Part shown: positions 48,291 through 59,442 of the stretch, one piece after another | Numbering within the stretch: the stretch's first letter is position 1 | How the letters are laid out: every line of letters starts with the position of its first letter | NCBI RefSeq assembly: GCF_028009165.1 | Contig: NC_079242.1 | Coordinates: 5,146,001-5,210,000 of the forward strand | Length of the DNA stretch: 64,000 nucleotides | Direction of reading: 5' to 3' | Source: Akanthomyces muscarius | Lineage: Eukaryota > Ascomycota > Sordariomycetes > Hypocreales > Cordycipitaceae | Program-made: the position numbers and the translations under genes | The notes under the pieces: generated by a model | Databases searched by the model: none | Seen by the model: only the letters and a program-made list of their open reading frames with translations | Told to the model about the DNA's origin: nothing

Positions 48291-50150
48291 TCAATGGCTG
48301 AATCAGAGGCGTTGGGAGCCTGACCTGGCTTCTCTACATGGTTCGCAGAGCGGACATGGACATGGCAAAACGCGGCGTAGAGTCTGACCACGGGTATCGA
48401 GGAGACCAGCACGACAGAGGCGCATAAAAAGGCCAGGCGAATACGAAGGAACCAATTCGACGTCTGTTTCGGCAGCTTGTCGGCCGCTTGGAAGAAACGG
48501 AAAGCCTGCTCATCAATGCCTCGCTGGTAGAGTTAGTTACTTGGGTTTGAAAAATGTTTATGCGCTGGCCGCTGCGGGCCTCGTTCCGCGTTGCCACAAA
48601 TCCAGCCCTCCAGCTTCCGAGCTTCCCTTGCCAGCTTCCCTGTAGCACAAGCAAGCCCCCTGAAAGTTAGTGGTGTTTTAACTCAGGGATTGGTCGCCGA
48701 GCAGGCTGGTTGGCTGGCAGTCGCTCGACTTTGGAGACCTGAAGTCAGCCACGGCCCGCCCACCGCTCAAACGCCGTTGCGTCGGCTGTCTGTCGGCTAG
48801 TACGAACAGTGCTTAATACTTGGCTTTTTACTAGTCGGCCGACTCTAGTTGATCCAAAGGAAAAAAAAAACCGCAAACCTTGAGCTCCATTCACACGAGG
48901 TCAACAATAACTAATCGCTTAAGCTTCTGTTCCTGGCTAAAACGGCTCCAACCACAAGTATGGAACGCGCCATTTTCGAGTCGAGAAGCAAAAGGCAAAA
49001 GCAACGACCAGGGCTTGACGGGTATAGTTGGAAACAGAAGGCCCTGGTGCGAGAGAAAAAGGAATACCGGCCGGCGTCGAAACATGCCAGGGGCTGCATA
49101 TAGGTCAAAAGGAACGACTGCCGCCGGCCACGGCTGTGCAAGCATAAATCGGGAAAAGCAAATCGTTATCCGCAGGAACCGGAGACGTAGCGAAAAGCAA
49201 AACGACGCGACGCGAGGCAAATGCTACGCAACAGGACGAGACTGTGGTAGTGAGCGGTTGGGTAATCATGAACCAGTTTCTTCAAACTCGCTTGTCTTTG
49301 AATACATGTGCTAGGATTGGAAGGAAAAAAGACGGGGCTCTGACCTCTGACTACTGACTACAGCTCAGATCCTTGGCATCCTGGCGGGCCCAACCTCCCC
49401 GAAAACACCATGATATGAACGAGACGACACCATTATTTGCGACTGCCGTCGGGCGAAAGACCGAGTAAAAAAGCTTGCTTCTTTTTCGTCAAGGACTGAC
49501 ATAGGTACAACAGTAGCCTCAATTATTGTATACATGGCCTTCTCTCTGCACTACAATCCCGTTGCACCCGGCGTGGACAAAGTAGAGTAGTGGCATCTAG
49601 CCCTCGTAATGCTTCTGGACGCAACAATTGCAGACTCAAAATTCGTACGTCCTTGCACCCCCAATGGGAGCGCGATGACGCCCCCCTCCACTTGGTCCCT
49701 CCACCGGCGGCCAACTAGCTAAACATGTTACTACTGGTTAGCTGACGCAGGCTTTGGCGTCGGAAAAGAAAAAGCTGGCTTGTCGCTGCTGACCGTGGGC
49801 ACCCACACACGGCGCGGACAGCACGGACAGGATTGGTCCCTGTACCGGAGCAGGCTGTTTATACTTTTTTTCTACGTTGAGCGGTGACGGGAGCAAGGAA
49901 ACGCCTGGAGATGCCGGCTGGATGAGCGAGATAGTAAGCACGGAGCTCCGTGGCGCTGTCTTGGTTGATGTAGACGGGCTCTGCTCTGGCTTCACGAAAT
50001 AGACCACGGCGGCCCGTTTCACAATAGAAAAACTATGTTGCTGAAAGAGGCGCCGGGATGAGCTATAGGCGTTCAGGCTTCGTTGTACGACCCATGGTTT
50101 TATTGTAGGGACTGACACCCTCATCCACACACTTTCGCAAGGCGGAACGG

Positions 50151-50169
50151 ACACACACACACACACACA
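50151..50169. repeat. (AC)n microsatellite
   Basis: About nine AC units. Confidence 0.9.
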
Positions 50170-51499
50170 CGCCCGCGCGAGGGCCGATAACAAGCAGACG
50201 GTGGGCTGCGATTCGTTGACCTGGTCCAGCTACGTTTGGAGCCAACTGGCGATGGGGTTGGGGCGGCGGAGGGACGGCAAATGGAGAAGCGCAAGTTGAA
50301 AAGCGGTGGATGGGCAGAAAATAGCAGAGAGTAAAGGATCTTGAATGCGTAAAGATGATGCCCGTGTCATGACAGGCGAGATGCTGGGAAGCTGTAGACT
50401 ACGATCTGAATCGCGTAGAGAAACATGGAAATAGAGATAAAAATAAAACATGGGAAAGCTAGCTGGAGCCTAGGATAGATGGTTGACCGACTGCAGGTTA
50501 GAACTAGCTGAAAGGTCAGCAGTCAACTAGAGACGGGGGTTCAAGAGGCGAGACCAGGACGCAGGACGGGGGACATGGGTGTGGGCGGCTGGCGAAATGT
50601 CTCTCGCTGTTGGGGTGCTGGAGGAGGAGGAGAAGGAGGCGGACGGGAAGCACAGAGACGGGTGAGTTGATGGCAGCAGGCCATCGCCCGCTAATATCTG
50701 GTGTTACCGACGCGAGAATGAAGATACACCGCTACGCAAGTGAATAGCTCGAGTTGAGAGATGACGGGTTCTCGGATGGCTACCTAGCTACATGTATATC
50801 CGTCAATGGCTGGCTCTGTACCAGTAAATGCAAACGACAGGCGAGCAAAGGGGAGACATCGGTGCCGGCCCAAGCCCTGCCCGAGCTCTCTCTCTCACTC
50901 TTACTCTCACCACAGTCACTACAGGACGCCCACCCCCCGTGCTTCTTACCGGGTCCCATCTACAAGAGGGGTAAAGACGGGGTGGAAAAAAAAAAGATGG
51001 ATTTTGGGGGGACGGGGGCGCAGCGGGCGGGCGGCCATCTGGCAGGAAGCGGCTTTACCTTGCTGTAGGTACCGTGCAGTAGGCTGCTTTTCTGCTGTGG
51101 GCTTCAACAGCACACACACTCGCACGGCACCCGCTGGAGGCGCCACTCGCGTTGCCGCTGAATTTTGGCTGGCTGGCGGCCAAGATGTCTCTGGCACCCA
51201 CCCCCTACTTGGACAGTCTATGCTCGTACAGAGTAGCAAAGCGGAGGAAAACCATCGTCTCTGGGAAAATCACAACAAGAGGAAAAGGACAAGGAAACAG
51301 AGACACGATGCCCCAGCACATCTCGTCTGCCAGCCAGCCCAGTGCCAGCCAGCCACCGCTCTACCCAATCTGGGGCGGGAACCTTTCCTTGAACCAGCCA
51401 GGGCCTGCCTGTTCAAGGTCCCCTGTCTTGTACACTAGCCAGACCCTACACCAGCGCATCAATTTTTTTTTAATTTTTTTTTACTTGCTCGTCCACTTC

Positions 51500-53097
51500 C
51501 ATGCTGTTAGTGCCCCCCCCGGTCCATCCCCCCGGGCCATCTTGACCACGCCCCCCAGAAGCAGAGGCCGGCCCCCCTCTCCCCTCAGGCTCCTCTCTCG
51601 GTGGCCCAACTCCTCTTCTTCCTCCGTCCCGATGGGCGCGCACTAAAAAAAAAACGAAGAATTAAAAAATCGACTAGGTATGCCTGTCTGCTCGTAGGGA
51701 CCGAACGGCAGCCTCTTCTCTTTCTCTTAGACAAACGGAGAGCACTCCCACTGCTGGCCTAGTCCATCTTGCTCCTACCGATACGCCCCCCCATCCGTCT
51801 CCCCCCAGAACCCCCTCCTCCTCTCCCAGCACCCCCCGGCCAAGTTGACCGGCCTCTCTCTTCCTCCTCTCCTCTCATCACACGCCCAAAAAAACAAAAC
51901 CATCCCGGGCCCAAGTCGACTTCTTGTAGGGCCTCCTCTTCCTCTCTTCTTTTTTCCTCTACTCCCGTCTTTAAAATATTGTCCTACGTGCTCTTCATAA
52001 GCTCTTTCCCTCACTCCCTCTTTTTTTCTTTTCCTTCTACTCCATCTCCTTTCTACCAGCACCGTATCCCTCCTCCACCTCGAAACCATCCGCTACCGAC
52101 CTCTCCATTTTTCCCAATTCTCAGACTTTGTTTCGAGACGGGAAGACGAGGATCCAGAAAAAAAGGTACGGCTTCTTTTTTTCTTCTTAAATGCTCTCCT
52201 TCTTGGTGAATGGGCTTGCTTTTACTCGCACTCCACAATGGCCCTGTCTCAATCCATCCTCGCCATCGTGCATGTCGGTTGATGCGCCGCGCCGTCTCTC
52301 GCTGTGCCCTCTTCTCCGCCTGGCACCACCTCCACCACCACCAACATTTCGTACCTCCTTCTGCCCTCGCCTGTGTACCCAGCCTTCTCCCAATTGCATT
52401 ATATCCCCTCCCGCCGCTCCCACCGTTTTCTCTGCATTGTCTTCTTCTTCCTTCTTTGTATGCGACTGTGCATTCTCTGCATTCTCCCGCCTAGTCAACC
52501 TTGCAGCTAACCGCATTGCATTGCAGCTATCGGCGCACTTCTAACACCCCCGCCAGTCGTCAAGACCTTCAAACGCCCTCTTCACCTCCTTGCCGTTTGC
52601 ATAGCTTCTTGCGTACGCGCCGTCTCGCTCCGCCCTTGTTTCCCACCTCGTGCCAAACGATTCCTCCTCCCGTCTTTGACGACAGACATCACCGCCTCTC
52701 CGGGACGAGATATTCGGCTTCTTCCACCGCCTCCAGCCTCTTCGCGCATATATATCTGTCTTGCCTCTCGCGACAGTCGCACTCCGTCTTCTTGACAGAG
52801 AAACCACTTCTCTCCCAGGGATGCTTCACGATTAAGACGATTTTGTACCTTATGCCCGTTTACGATTAGCACGTCTTCTCTCCGACCACAGGTCTGCTCT
52901 TTTCGCGCCTGTCTTGTTGCTAGCGTTCCTTCCGTCCTATAACAACTCTCGACTTCCTGATTTTTTGTCGCCTCTTACGACGTCAGGCTTACGACCTCTG
53001 CTTCCATCACCTCTGCTACTCTGAATCCAGCCAGAGTTGTACTACAATTTGACCCCCCCTTCTTGTCTCGCCAGCTTGACCCTTGACAAGAGTATTT
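51500..53097 (+). promoter_or_regulatory. Long pyrimidine-rich promoter/leader of stuA
   Basis: About 1.6 kb in which the plus strand is strongly C/T-rich (most clearly 51,500-52,140 and 52,190-52,850), typical of fungal core promoters and long 5' leaders. Several short ATG-initiated frames lie in it (for example from 52,191), which would act as upstream ORFs if the leader is transcribed; stuA of Aspergillus is known for a long leader with upstream ORFs. No TATA box stands out. Confidence 0.55.
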
Positions 53098-55263
53098 ATG
53101 AGCCTTGACAGATTACCGTCATTTACTCTGCCTCCTCCTGGCCAGGCCCATTCCTCCGGCACTTCGTCCCCGCGTCTGAGCTCCTTTGCCTCTCACAACG
53201 GCTCGCAGTCCTCATTCACCTCGGCCGCCTCCTCCAACGGTCCCAAGACGCCATCGCCCACTCTGCCGCTCAACGCCATCACCGGCCCGCCCACATCAAT
53301 TGTCCGTTACGACGCCATGAATCACCCGCCCGACCTGTACTATGCCCAGCACCTCTCGGCTGGCCAGCCGCCTGCTCCTCAGACGGTCACCTCGGGCGCC
53401 ATGGGCCACTATCACCAGCAGCCGCCTCCCATGTTGCAGTCCCATGCTCAGTACACCAATCCCGCGCCCTACCAGTATGGCTACGCCAATGGCCTGACCT
53501 CGCCGCCCTCCGCACCCCCCTCAGTTTCCAACGGCATGGCTGCCCCGCAAAATGTTTTGCCTCTGCCCGGTGGCGGCGTCCCCAGCCAAAACTCCATGCA
53601 GCAACCCTACGCTCACTTTGACAACACCGGCCAGCAGCCCCCGCCCGGTATGAAGCCTCGCGTAACTGCTACGTTGTGGGAAGATGAGGGCAGTCTCTGC
53701 TTCCAGGTCGAGGCCCGTGGCATCTGCGTTGCCCGTCGCGAAGGTACGTTTTTTTTTCTTTCCTCGCTGCGCCCGCGGCGTGTTCCTGACATATCTTGCT
53801 CACCTTTACACAGATAACCACATGATCAATGGCACAAAGCTGCTAAACGTCGCTGGCATGACCCGTGGCCGCCGTGACGGAATTCTCAAGAGCGAAAAGA
53901 CCCGTCATGTGGTAAAAATAGGTCCCATGCATCTCAAGGGAGTCTGGTATGTTGCTTGATCCACATTTAAGACACTACATCGTAGATACTAAGACACGAT
54001 AGGATTCCCTATGATCGAGCTCTCGAGTTTGCCAACAAGGAAAAGATTACCGAGCTTCTTTACCCTCTTTTTGTTCAGAACATTGGCTCTCTGCTCTACC
54101 ACCCCACAAACCAAACCCGCACAAACCAGGTCATGGCCGCCGCCGACCGCCGCAAGCAGGATCAAGGCCAACAGATGCGCTCCAACTCCACCAGCCATGG
54201 TCTGCCTTCCATTCACCATCAGCAGCAGCCCGCCATGGCTCAGGTTCCTGGTCCCCAGACCACCCTGCCCTCTCACAGCTCCCTCGCACGTCCGGGCCTG
54301 GAGCGTGCACACACCTTTCCTACGCCCCCGACTAGTGCCTCCAGTGTCATCAACGGAATGGGCGCTTCGGAAAGCTTCAACTGGCAGGGCCACGGCATGA
54401 ACGGCCAGCAGGCCACCACTCCGCCCGGCTCCACCCTCCAGTCACTCCAGTCGTACCCCTCCAGCGCTCATGGCGGCTATGACAATCAGCGCCAGATGTA
54501 CAATGCTCCGTCGTCGCAGCAGTCTCCCTACCAGAGCGCTAGCAATTCTTCTCAGGACCGTCTGTACGGTCAGGCTGGTTCGTACCCCAAACACGACATG
54601 GCTCCACCATCAAGTCGACCGGCTACCACGAGCATCCTTGCTGACCACTCCGAAGCCAAACCCAATGGTGTCATGCCTTCCGACCAGTCTGCTCACCAGC
54701 AGCCCGGCGAGGAGGAGGGTGAACACGAGCAGGATCCCGAGTATACCCACGATAGTGGCGCCTATGATCCCACCCGCGGTTCCTACAACTACAACGCCCC
54801 TGGCGGCATGCAAAACGATAACAACAACATGCCCCCTGAGATGACGGGCTCCCCTAACCATCCTCCTGCCTCTGGTCGTGCCACCCCTAGAACTGCCGCG
54901 CAGCCTCAGTCATACTATCAGCACACTGGCTACAATACACCTCCTCGCGTGCAACAGTCGAGCAATCTCTACAGCGTCATGAGCAACGACCGCCCCGCCA
55001 CCAACGGCGGTTCGACCGGTGACGTCTACGCCCCTGCCGGGGAGATGCCTGGTTCCATGAACAACGGCTACGCTCCCCGCGCTCCTCTTCTCAACGGGGC
55101 TGGTGCCGGTGTCAAGCGCGGACGTGACGACGACGAGGCCAACAACGCTGGTGGTGTCGACCTCAAGCGCCGCAAGACCATGATGGAGACGAGTGTCCCT
55201 GCTCCCGTCTACGACGCCATGAACCAGTCTGCCTCTGCCGTCGGTGCTCCTCCCCGACGATGA
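53098..55263 (+). CDS. stuA: APSES transcription factor StuA (ASM-1 orthologue)
   Basis: Nuclear DNA-binding regulator of conidiation, fruiting-body and hyphal development. Exons 53098-53743, 53814-53946 and 54003-55263 give 679 aa. The APSES domain spans about residues 185-295: [18 protein letters not shown], then after the first splice [20 protein letters not shown] and MHLKGVW, then [19 protein letters not shown] and [14 protein letters not shown], matching StuA/ASM-1 very closely from memory. Two flanking regions are Gln/Pro/Ser-rich. Near the C-terminus KRGRDDDE...LKRRK (about 631-651) is a bipartite nuclear localisation signal. Start is uncertain: ATG 53098 is the first in frame, but ATG 53317 (MNHPPDLYY) matches the N-terminus I recall for ASM-1 and would give 606 aa. 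Both could be used from alternative transcripts. The gene sits at the end of a ~16 kb gene-free region. Confidence 0.96.
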
Positions 55264-56610
55264 GCACACATAACTTGCATGTCATCATGACTGCCATAAG
55301 CACGTCTCCACGACTGCTCTAATGATTGCGCCGCCCACGTCTCCAAGACTGACTTTTTTACGTTGGACACACCAAGTCATCTTGCGACGGGGCATCCCGT
55401 TCATTTTGTTCATTTTTATCCCTTGTCACAATTCTTCACTTCTCTCATTGTTTTTTTCCTAGTCACTTCTGCGTCATTAAGCGCAAGACTAGCGGTTTGA
55501 ACTTTTGTCGATGCTACAACACACAATGCGCGACGAGTTACGAGTTTTTACGATTTGTTACCATTTATTCAGCCATTTATTTTTTCTATGGCTGCGCAAC
55601 GTCTTAACGAGTCACGCCTTACCATCTTGACTGACACGGGCTTGATCTCGAATAGCCTTTGCCCACGGGGCAGATCTTATTTGAGTGTTTCCATCCAGAC
55701 CCAGACAGGTCGATGGCTTTGTTTTCTTTGCATATACTGCCTGTTACGACCCCCAGGCAAATGAGGAAAATGAAGTGCCTTGAGCGTTTATGGGAAGCTG
55801 GGACACGATTGCACAAAAAAACCTACAACGGCCTCTTCCCATGTATACAGGCGAGGCGAAAATGAACCTTTGTTTCTTTATTCTAGAATGCCTCTTTTTA
55901 TGATTGGGAAGAGTTGGAAAATGGCATTTTAATTGGAAATGGAAGAGACACCGGCTACAAAATACGCCGGTGATGACTTTATGACCTGTTTATTCTTTAT
56001 TCATATTTTTTCTCCATGGTATTTTATTTCTTTTCGGAACAAACCACCACTTTTTGGTGTTTTTCTCTTCTTTGTCGGACATGTTGCGTTATTACTTGAC
56101 GACTTATGAAATGACAATAAAAGCTATTGAGGGTTTAGACCAACAGACTTTCATTTGATGCCGTGAGCGTAATCGCTATTGAAACGAGACTGCAATGGGC
56201 TCCCTAGGTGGTGTTTCAGCTGGACGTACGGCAGGGATTGGTGCAAGCCTGATAACCTGGCTAGGCTTGGCTGTGCGACTTTATCCAGGTGCCTGGCGGC
56301 CGGCTAGCCTACAATTCCGCGCGATGCCTCAATTCTGGAAATTGGTCCAAAAATTGGCAACCTCGAGCTCCACTGCTTTCGACGATATCGCCCACTGCTA
56401 TTGCATTTGTAATCCTTTCTGTGGCCTCCGTTGGGATGGTGCGGACGTTGATCGGGTTGTGAATGACTAATCCGAGAGCTCCGTCGGAGCTCTCTATGAC
56501 CTCACTGTCGTCACTGCATAAAATGTAAAAGTTACTCGGGGTCCGGTAGCCTGGAGGCTTTTCTCTCTTCTCCAACAATCAATTTTAATACAGAATACGT
56601 CTTAGTCAAA
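55264..56610. other. Intergenic region: stuA 3' end and quinone oxidoreductase promoter
   Basis: About 1.35 kb. The left part is T-rich (3' untranslated region and terminator of stuA); the right part is the promoter of the next gene on the same strand. No other gene supported. Confidence 0.5.
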
Positions 56611-57676
56611 ATGGCCGGCACAATGAGAGCAGTCGGTGAGCATCCCCAGACATTTGCAACAGCGTTCACCCCGCATTAACCCCGCGATAGAGATCAAAGG
56701 CGGCAAGGGTGAGCTCGATGCGCTGTACATCAGCCCCGAGGCGCGCAAGCCCGAGGCGGCCGAGGGCCAGGCCATTGTCAAGATCAAGGCCTTTGGAATC
56801 AACCGCATGGACATTATCCAGCGCCGCGGCCTCTACCCGCTGCCCCCGCAGGCGCCCGCCACGCTCGGCGTCGAGTTCTCGGGCGTCATCGAGTCCTTTG
56901 GGCCCGGCGACCACGGCAACTTCAAGAACGGCGACGAGGTCTTTGGCCTCGCGTACGGCGGCGCGTACGCCGAGTTCATCGCCGTCAGCTCCAAGATGCT
57001 GCTGCACAAGCCCGCGCACCTGAGCTTCGAAAAGGCCGCCGCGCTGCCCGAGGCCTGGATCACGGCCACGCAGGCGCTGCACCTCGTCCTGGGCTTCGCC
57101 GAGGGCAAGTCCATCCTCTGGCACGCGGGCGCGTCGGGCGTCGCGACGGCGGGCATCCAGCTCTCCAAGATGGCGGGCGCGTCGGCCGTGTACGCGACGG
57201 CGGGCACCGACGACAAGTGCAAGTATGTGACGGACACGGTGGGCGCGACGGCGGCCTTTAACTACAAGACGCAGGACTGGGCCGAGGAGGTCAAGAAGGC
57301 GACGGGCGGCAAGGGTGTGGACTACATTGTTGACTTTGTGGGCGGCAGCTACTTCAACAAGAACCTGGACGCGGCGGCGCGCGATGGCCGCATCGTCATG
57401 CTGGGCACGCTGGGCGGCGCGCAGGTGCCCGACGCCCAGATCGGCATGATCCTCTACAAGCGCATCCGCATCGAGGGCAGCACGCTGCGCAGCCGCGATG
57501 AGGACTACCAGGGCAGGCTGCGCGACAGGCTGGAGAAGTACCTGCCCGAGTTTGACTCGGGGAAGCTCAAGATAGTTATTGACTCGGTGCTGCCGTGGGA
57601 GCAGATCCAGGATGCGCACCGCCACATGGAGGATGGCAAGAACTCGGGCAAGATTGTGTGCACGATTGGTCACTGA
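56611..57676 (+). CDS. Zeta-crystallin/quinone oxidoreductase-type MDR reductase
   Basis: NAD(P)H-dependent reductase of the medium-chain dehydrogenase superfamily, quinone oxidoreductase (zeta-crystallin, TP53I3/PIG3-like) branch, 336 aa. A tiny first exon, 56611-56635 (MAGTMRAV plus one base), is followed by a 55-bp intron and exon 56691-57676; the splice restores V-E-I-K-G. The GroES-like N-domain contains FGINRMDIIQRRGLYP and LGVEFSGVI, typical of this branch. The Rossmann dinucleotide motif is HAGASGVATAGIQ near residues 145-157, and GKGVDYIVDFVGG follows. It lacks the zinc-binding residues of alcohol dehydrogenases, as expected. The end IVCTIGH is typical. It converges with the dienelactone hydrolase gene. 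Probably cytosolic quinone or enone detoxification; exact substrate unknown. Confidence 0.93.
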
Positions 57677-57819
57677 TTTCTGGTGTGGCAGGTTTGGACA
57701 AAGGGAGGGAAGTTCTTCTTGATACGTATTCATGAGTTTTGATCGCTAGGTAGAAAAAGGCCAAAAGAAAGAGCAAAGAACGAAGCAAACCAGCAAAGCA
57801 GGGGCAGTCGTGCAATGAT

Positions 57820-58972
57820 TTAGTGCTCCTTGATCCATTTCAGCATCTGCTCGTAGGCAGTCGCCTGAGCTTCCTTGATATTGGCCTCTGCGTACTCGCC
57901 AACGACGGCAAACCCTACGGCTAGGTCAGTATAATGACAACGAATATTCAAACCACGGGGCGCACTTACCGTGTGGCACACCGGGATACACCTGGACCTC
58001 GTGCTCCAGGTTCGCCTTGGACATGGCGTCCTCGCCCAGCGTGCGGACCTCGTCCGAGAAGAGCGGATCGTCCTCGACGCAGACCAGGCTCAGCGGCACG
58101 CAGACGTCGTCAAAGTCCTCTGGCGCCACCGACGCGGCGTGCGCCAGCGCGCCCGCCTTGATATACGGCCCCCTCGTCGTCGGGCCGCTCTCCTCGTCCG
58201 CCGCCGCCTCGGTGGTCTGCTTGCCGAGCAGCAGGACGAAGCGCGCGCCGACGCAGTAGCCTACGGCGTAGATGCCGTCGCCCTGGCGGACCGCGTCGGC
58301 GTACCGGTCGCGCGCGGCGTCGAGGACCCGGTGCAGGACGGGCAGCACGCGGTCGGGCGTGACGCGCGCGAGCCACATGTCAATCACAAACGACTTGGTC
58401 ACCTCGGCCGCCTTGAGCTTGACCTGCTCCAGCCACGAGGAGGAGGAGGGGTCGATGGCCACGGTGCCGGGCGCCGGGCCGTCGCCCGCAAAGATGTCGG
58501 GCATCAGCACGAGGAAGCCCTCGGCGGCGAAGCGGTCCGCCTGGATCTGGTTGTTGACGGACTGGATGCCCGTGCCGCCGGTGAGCAGCAGCAGCAGCCG
58601 CGCCGGCGCGTGCGGGTAGTCGGCCGGCTTGGAGATGTAGACCTGGAGAGCAGTTGTGGTTAGCGAGTGGTGGGAGCTAGTGGTTGCGAAGGGGAGGAGA
58701 GGGTCTTTTCGTACATCAACATCGTTGAGCTTGATGATTTCGCCGGTGGATGACTGACCGGAAGCTGTATACGGCTTGTTAGTTTACAGTCCAGAGTACG
58801 AATAGAGGGAACTCTCACGAGTTGGTCGGTCAGTGACGCAATGCTCGCCTGTGACGGGTGCGGTAGCAGTAGCGGTAGCGGTAGAGGTAGCGGGAGCTGG
58901 CGCTTCGGCGGGGGTGCTGGTCTCCTGAGCGTCGCTCTCAGGTGCCCTAGTCGCATTGTCGGCGTCGGCCAT
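57820..58972 (-). CDS. Dienelactone hydrolase family protein
   Basis: Alpha/beta hydrolase of the dienelactone hydrolase family, 323 aa, from four exons: 58972-58819, 58764-58715, 58642-57970 and 57914-57820, all with GT...AG borders and consistent phase. The nucleophile elbow is GYCVGARF with Cys198, the usual Cys of this family. The acid is likely in VCVEDDPLF near 245-255, and the catalytic His292 lies in PGVPHGF, which is split by the last intron. In bacteria the family opens dienelactone in chlorocatechol breakdown; in fungi the substrates of most members are unknown. Odd feature: the first ~50 residues are an Ala/Thr/Pro-rich low-complexity extension encoded by a near-repetitive stretch. 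It is divergent from RFA1, with a 470-bp shared intergenic region, and convergent with the quinone oxidoreductase gene. Confidence 0.92.
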
Positions 58973-59442
58973 GGTTGCGGATGATTTAATGGCGAAAAAT
59001 GTGACTTTACAGAATTATGCGCAAACGTGGTTTCACGAGAGGGGTTCCTTGGCTGTCAAGCTGGCCAGGCTACATACAGATGGGCGGAGCGGTGACATGC
59101 AGGCTGCGCCAGCAGCACAGCTTCAATAGCTCTCACACAGGATTTGAGAAACACAAAAAAAAAACATTTTATCGGCACCCGATAGCCAATTTTACTTTTG
59201 GTGTTCCAACTATCCGATTTATATATTATTGAGCTGTAATGTTGACCGTTACATAAGCCAGTGGCGACCCCGCCAACCGTCTACCTATTGAGGGGCGATT
59301 TTCCATTTAACGCGTCCAACGCGTCGCGGTCCACTGTGAACCTGGCGTCCGACTTGCCGTGCTAGATTTCACGCCCAAACCACTGCGTCACTGGAAGTCG
59401 AATTCCCGCACAAACATCAACACGACATCACACTCAGCAGCC
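58973..59442. promoter_or_regulatory. Shared divergent promoter of dienelactone hydrolase and RFA1
   Basis: 470 bp between two divergent ATGs. It carries two MluI cell-cycle boxes near the RFA1 side and A/T-rich sequence (TTTATATATTATTG near 59,218). Confidence 0.65.
59310..59324. promoter_or_regulatory. Tandem MluI cell-cycle boxes (ACGCGT x2) upstream of RFA1
   Basis: ACGCGT at 59,310-59,315 and again at 59,319-59,324, about 120-130 bp upstream of the RFA1 ATG. ACGCGT is the MCB element bound by the Swi6-Mbp1 (MBF) complex that drives G1/S expression of replication genes in yeasts. Confidence 0.65.

Larger units (their letters stand above)
36642..51500. other. Gene desert upstream of stuA
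   Basis: Roughly 15 kb of normal base composition with no frame I can support as a gene on either strand; the longest frames (about 100-170 codons) are low-complexity, lack recognisable domains and overlap others on both strands. There is no RIP signature and no long repeat, so it is not a transposon graveyard. It contains scattered pyrimidine-rich tracts (38,700-38,950 and 40,780-40,940), microsatellites and G-rich blocks. Large intergenic regions before developmental regulators such as stuA/asm-1 are plausible extended promoters or non-coding transcript loci. Confidence 0.6.

Noticed and set aside
41126..52775. StuA-type sites (WCGCGWNM) upstream of stuA, for example at 41,126, 42,942, 50,710 and 52,768
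   Set aside because: The motif is short and degenerate; the few hits over 16 kb are no more than chance would give, so autoregulation cannot be claimed.
56666..57733. 355-codon minus-strand frame over the quinone oxidoreductase
   Set aside because: Mirror frame of a GC-rich coding exon with no recognisable domain.
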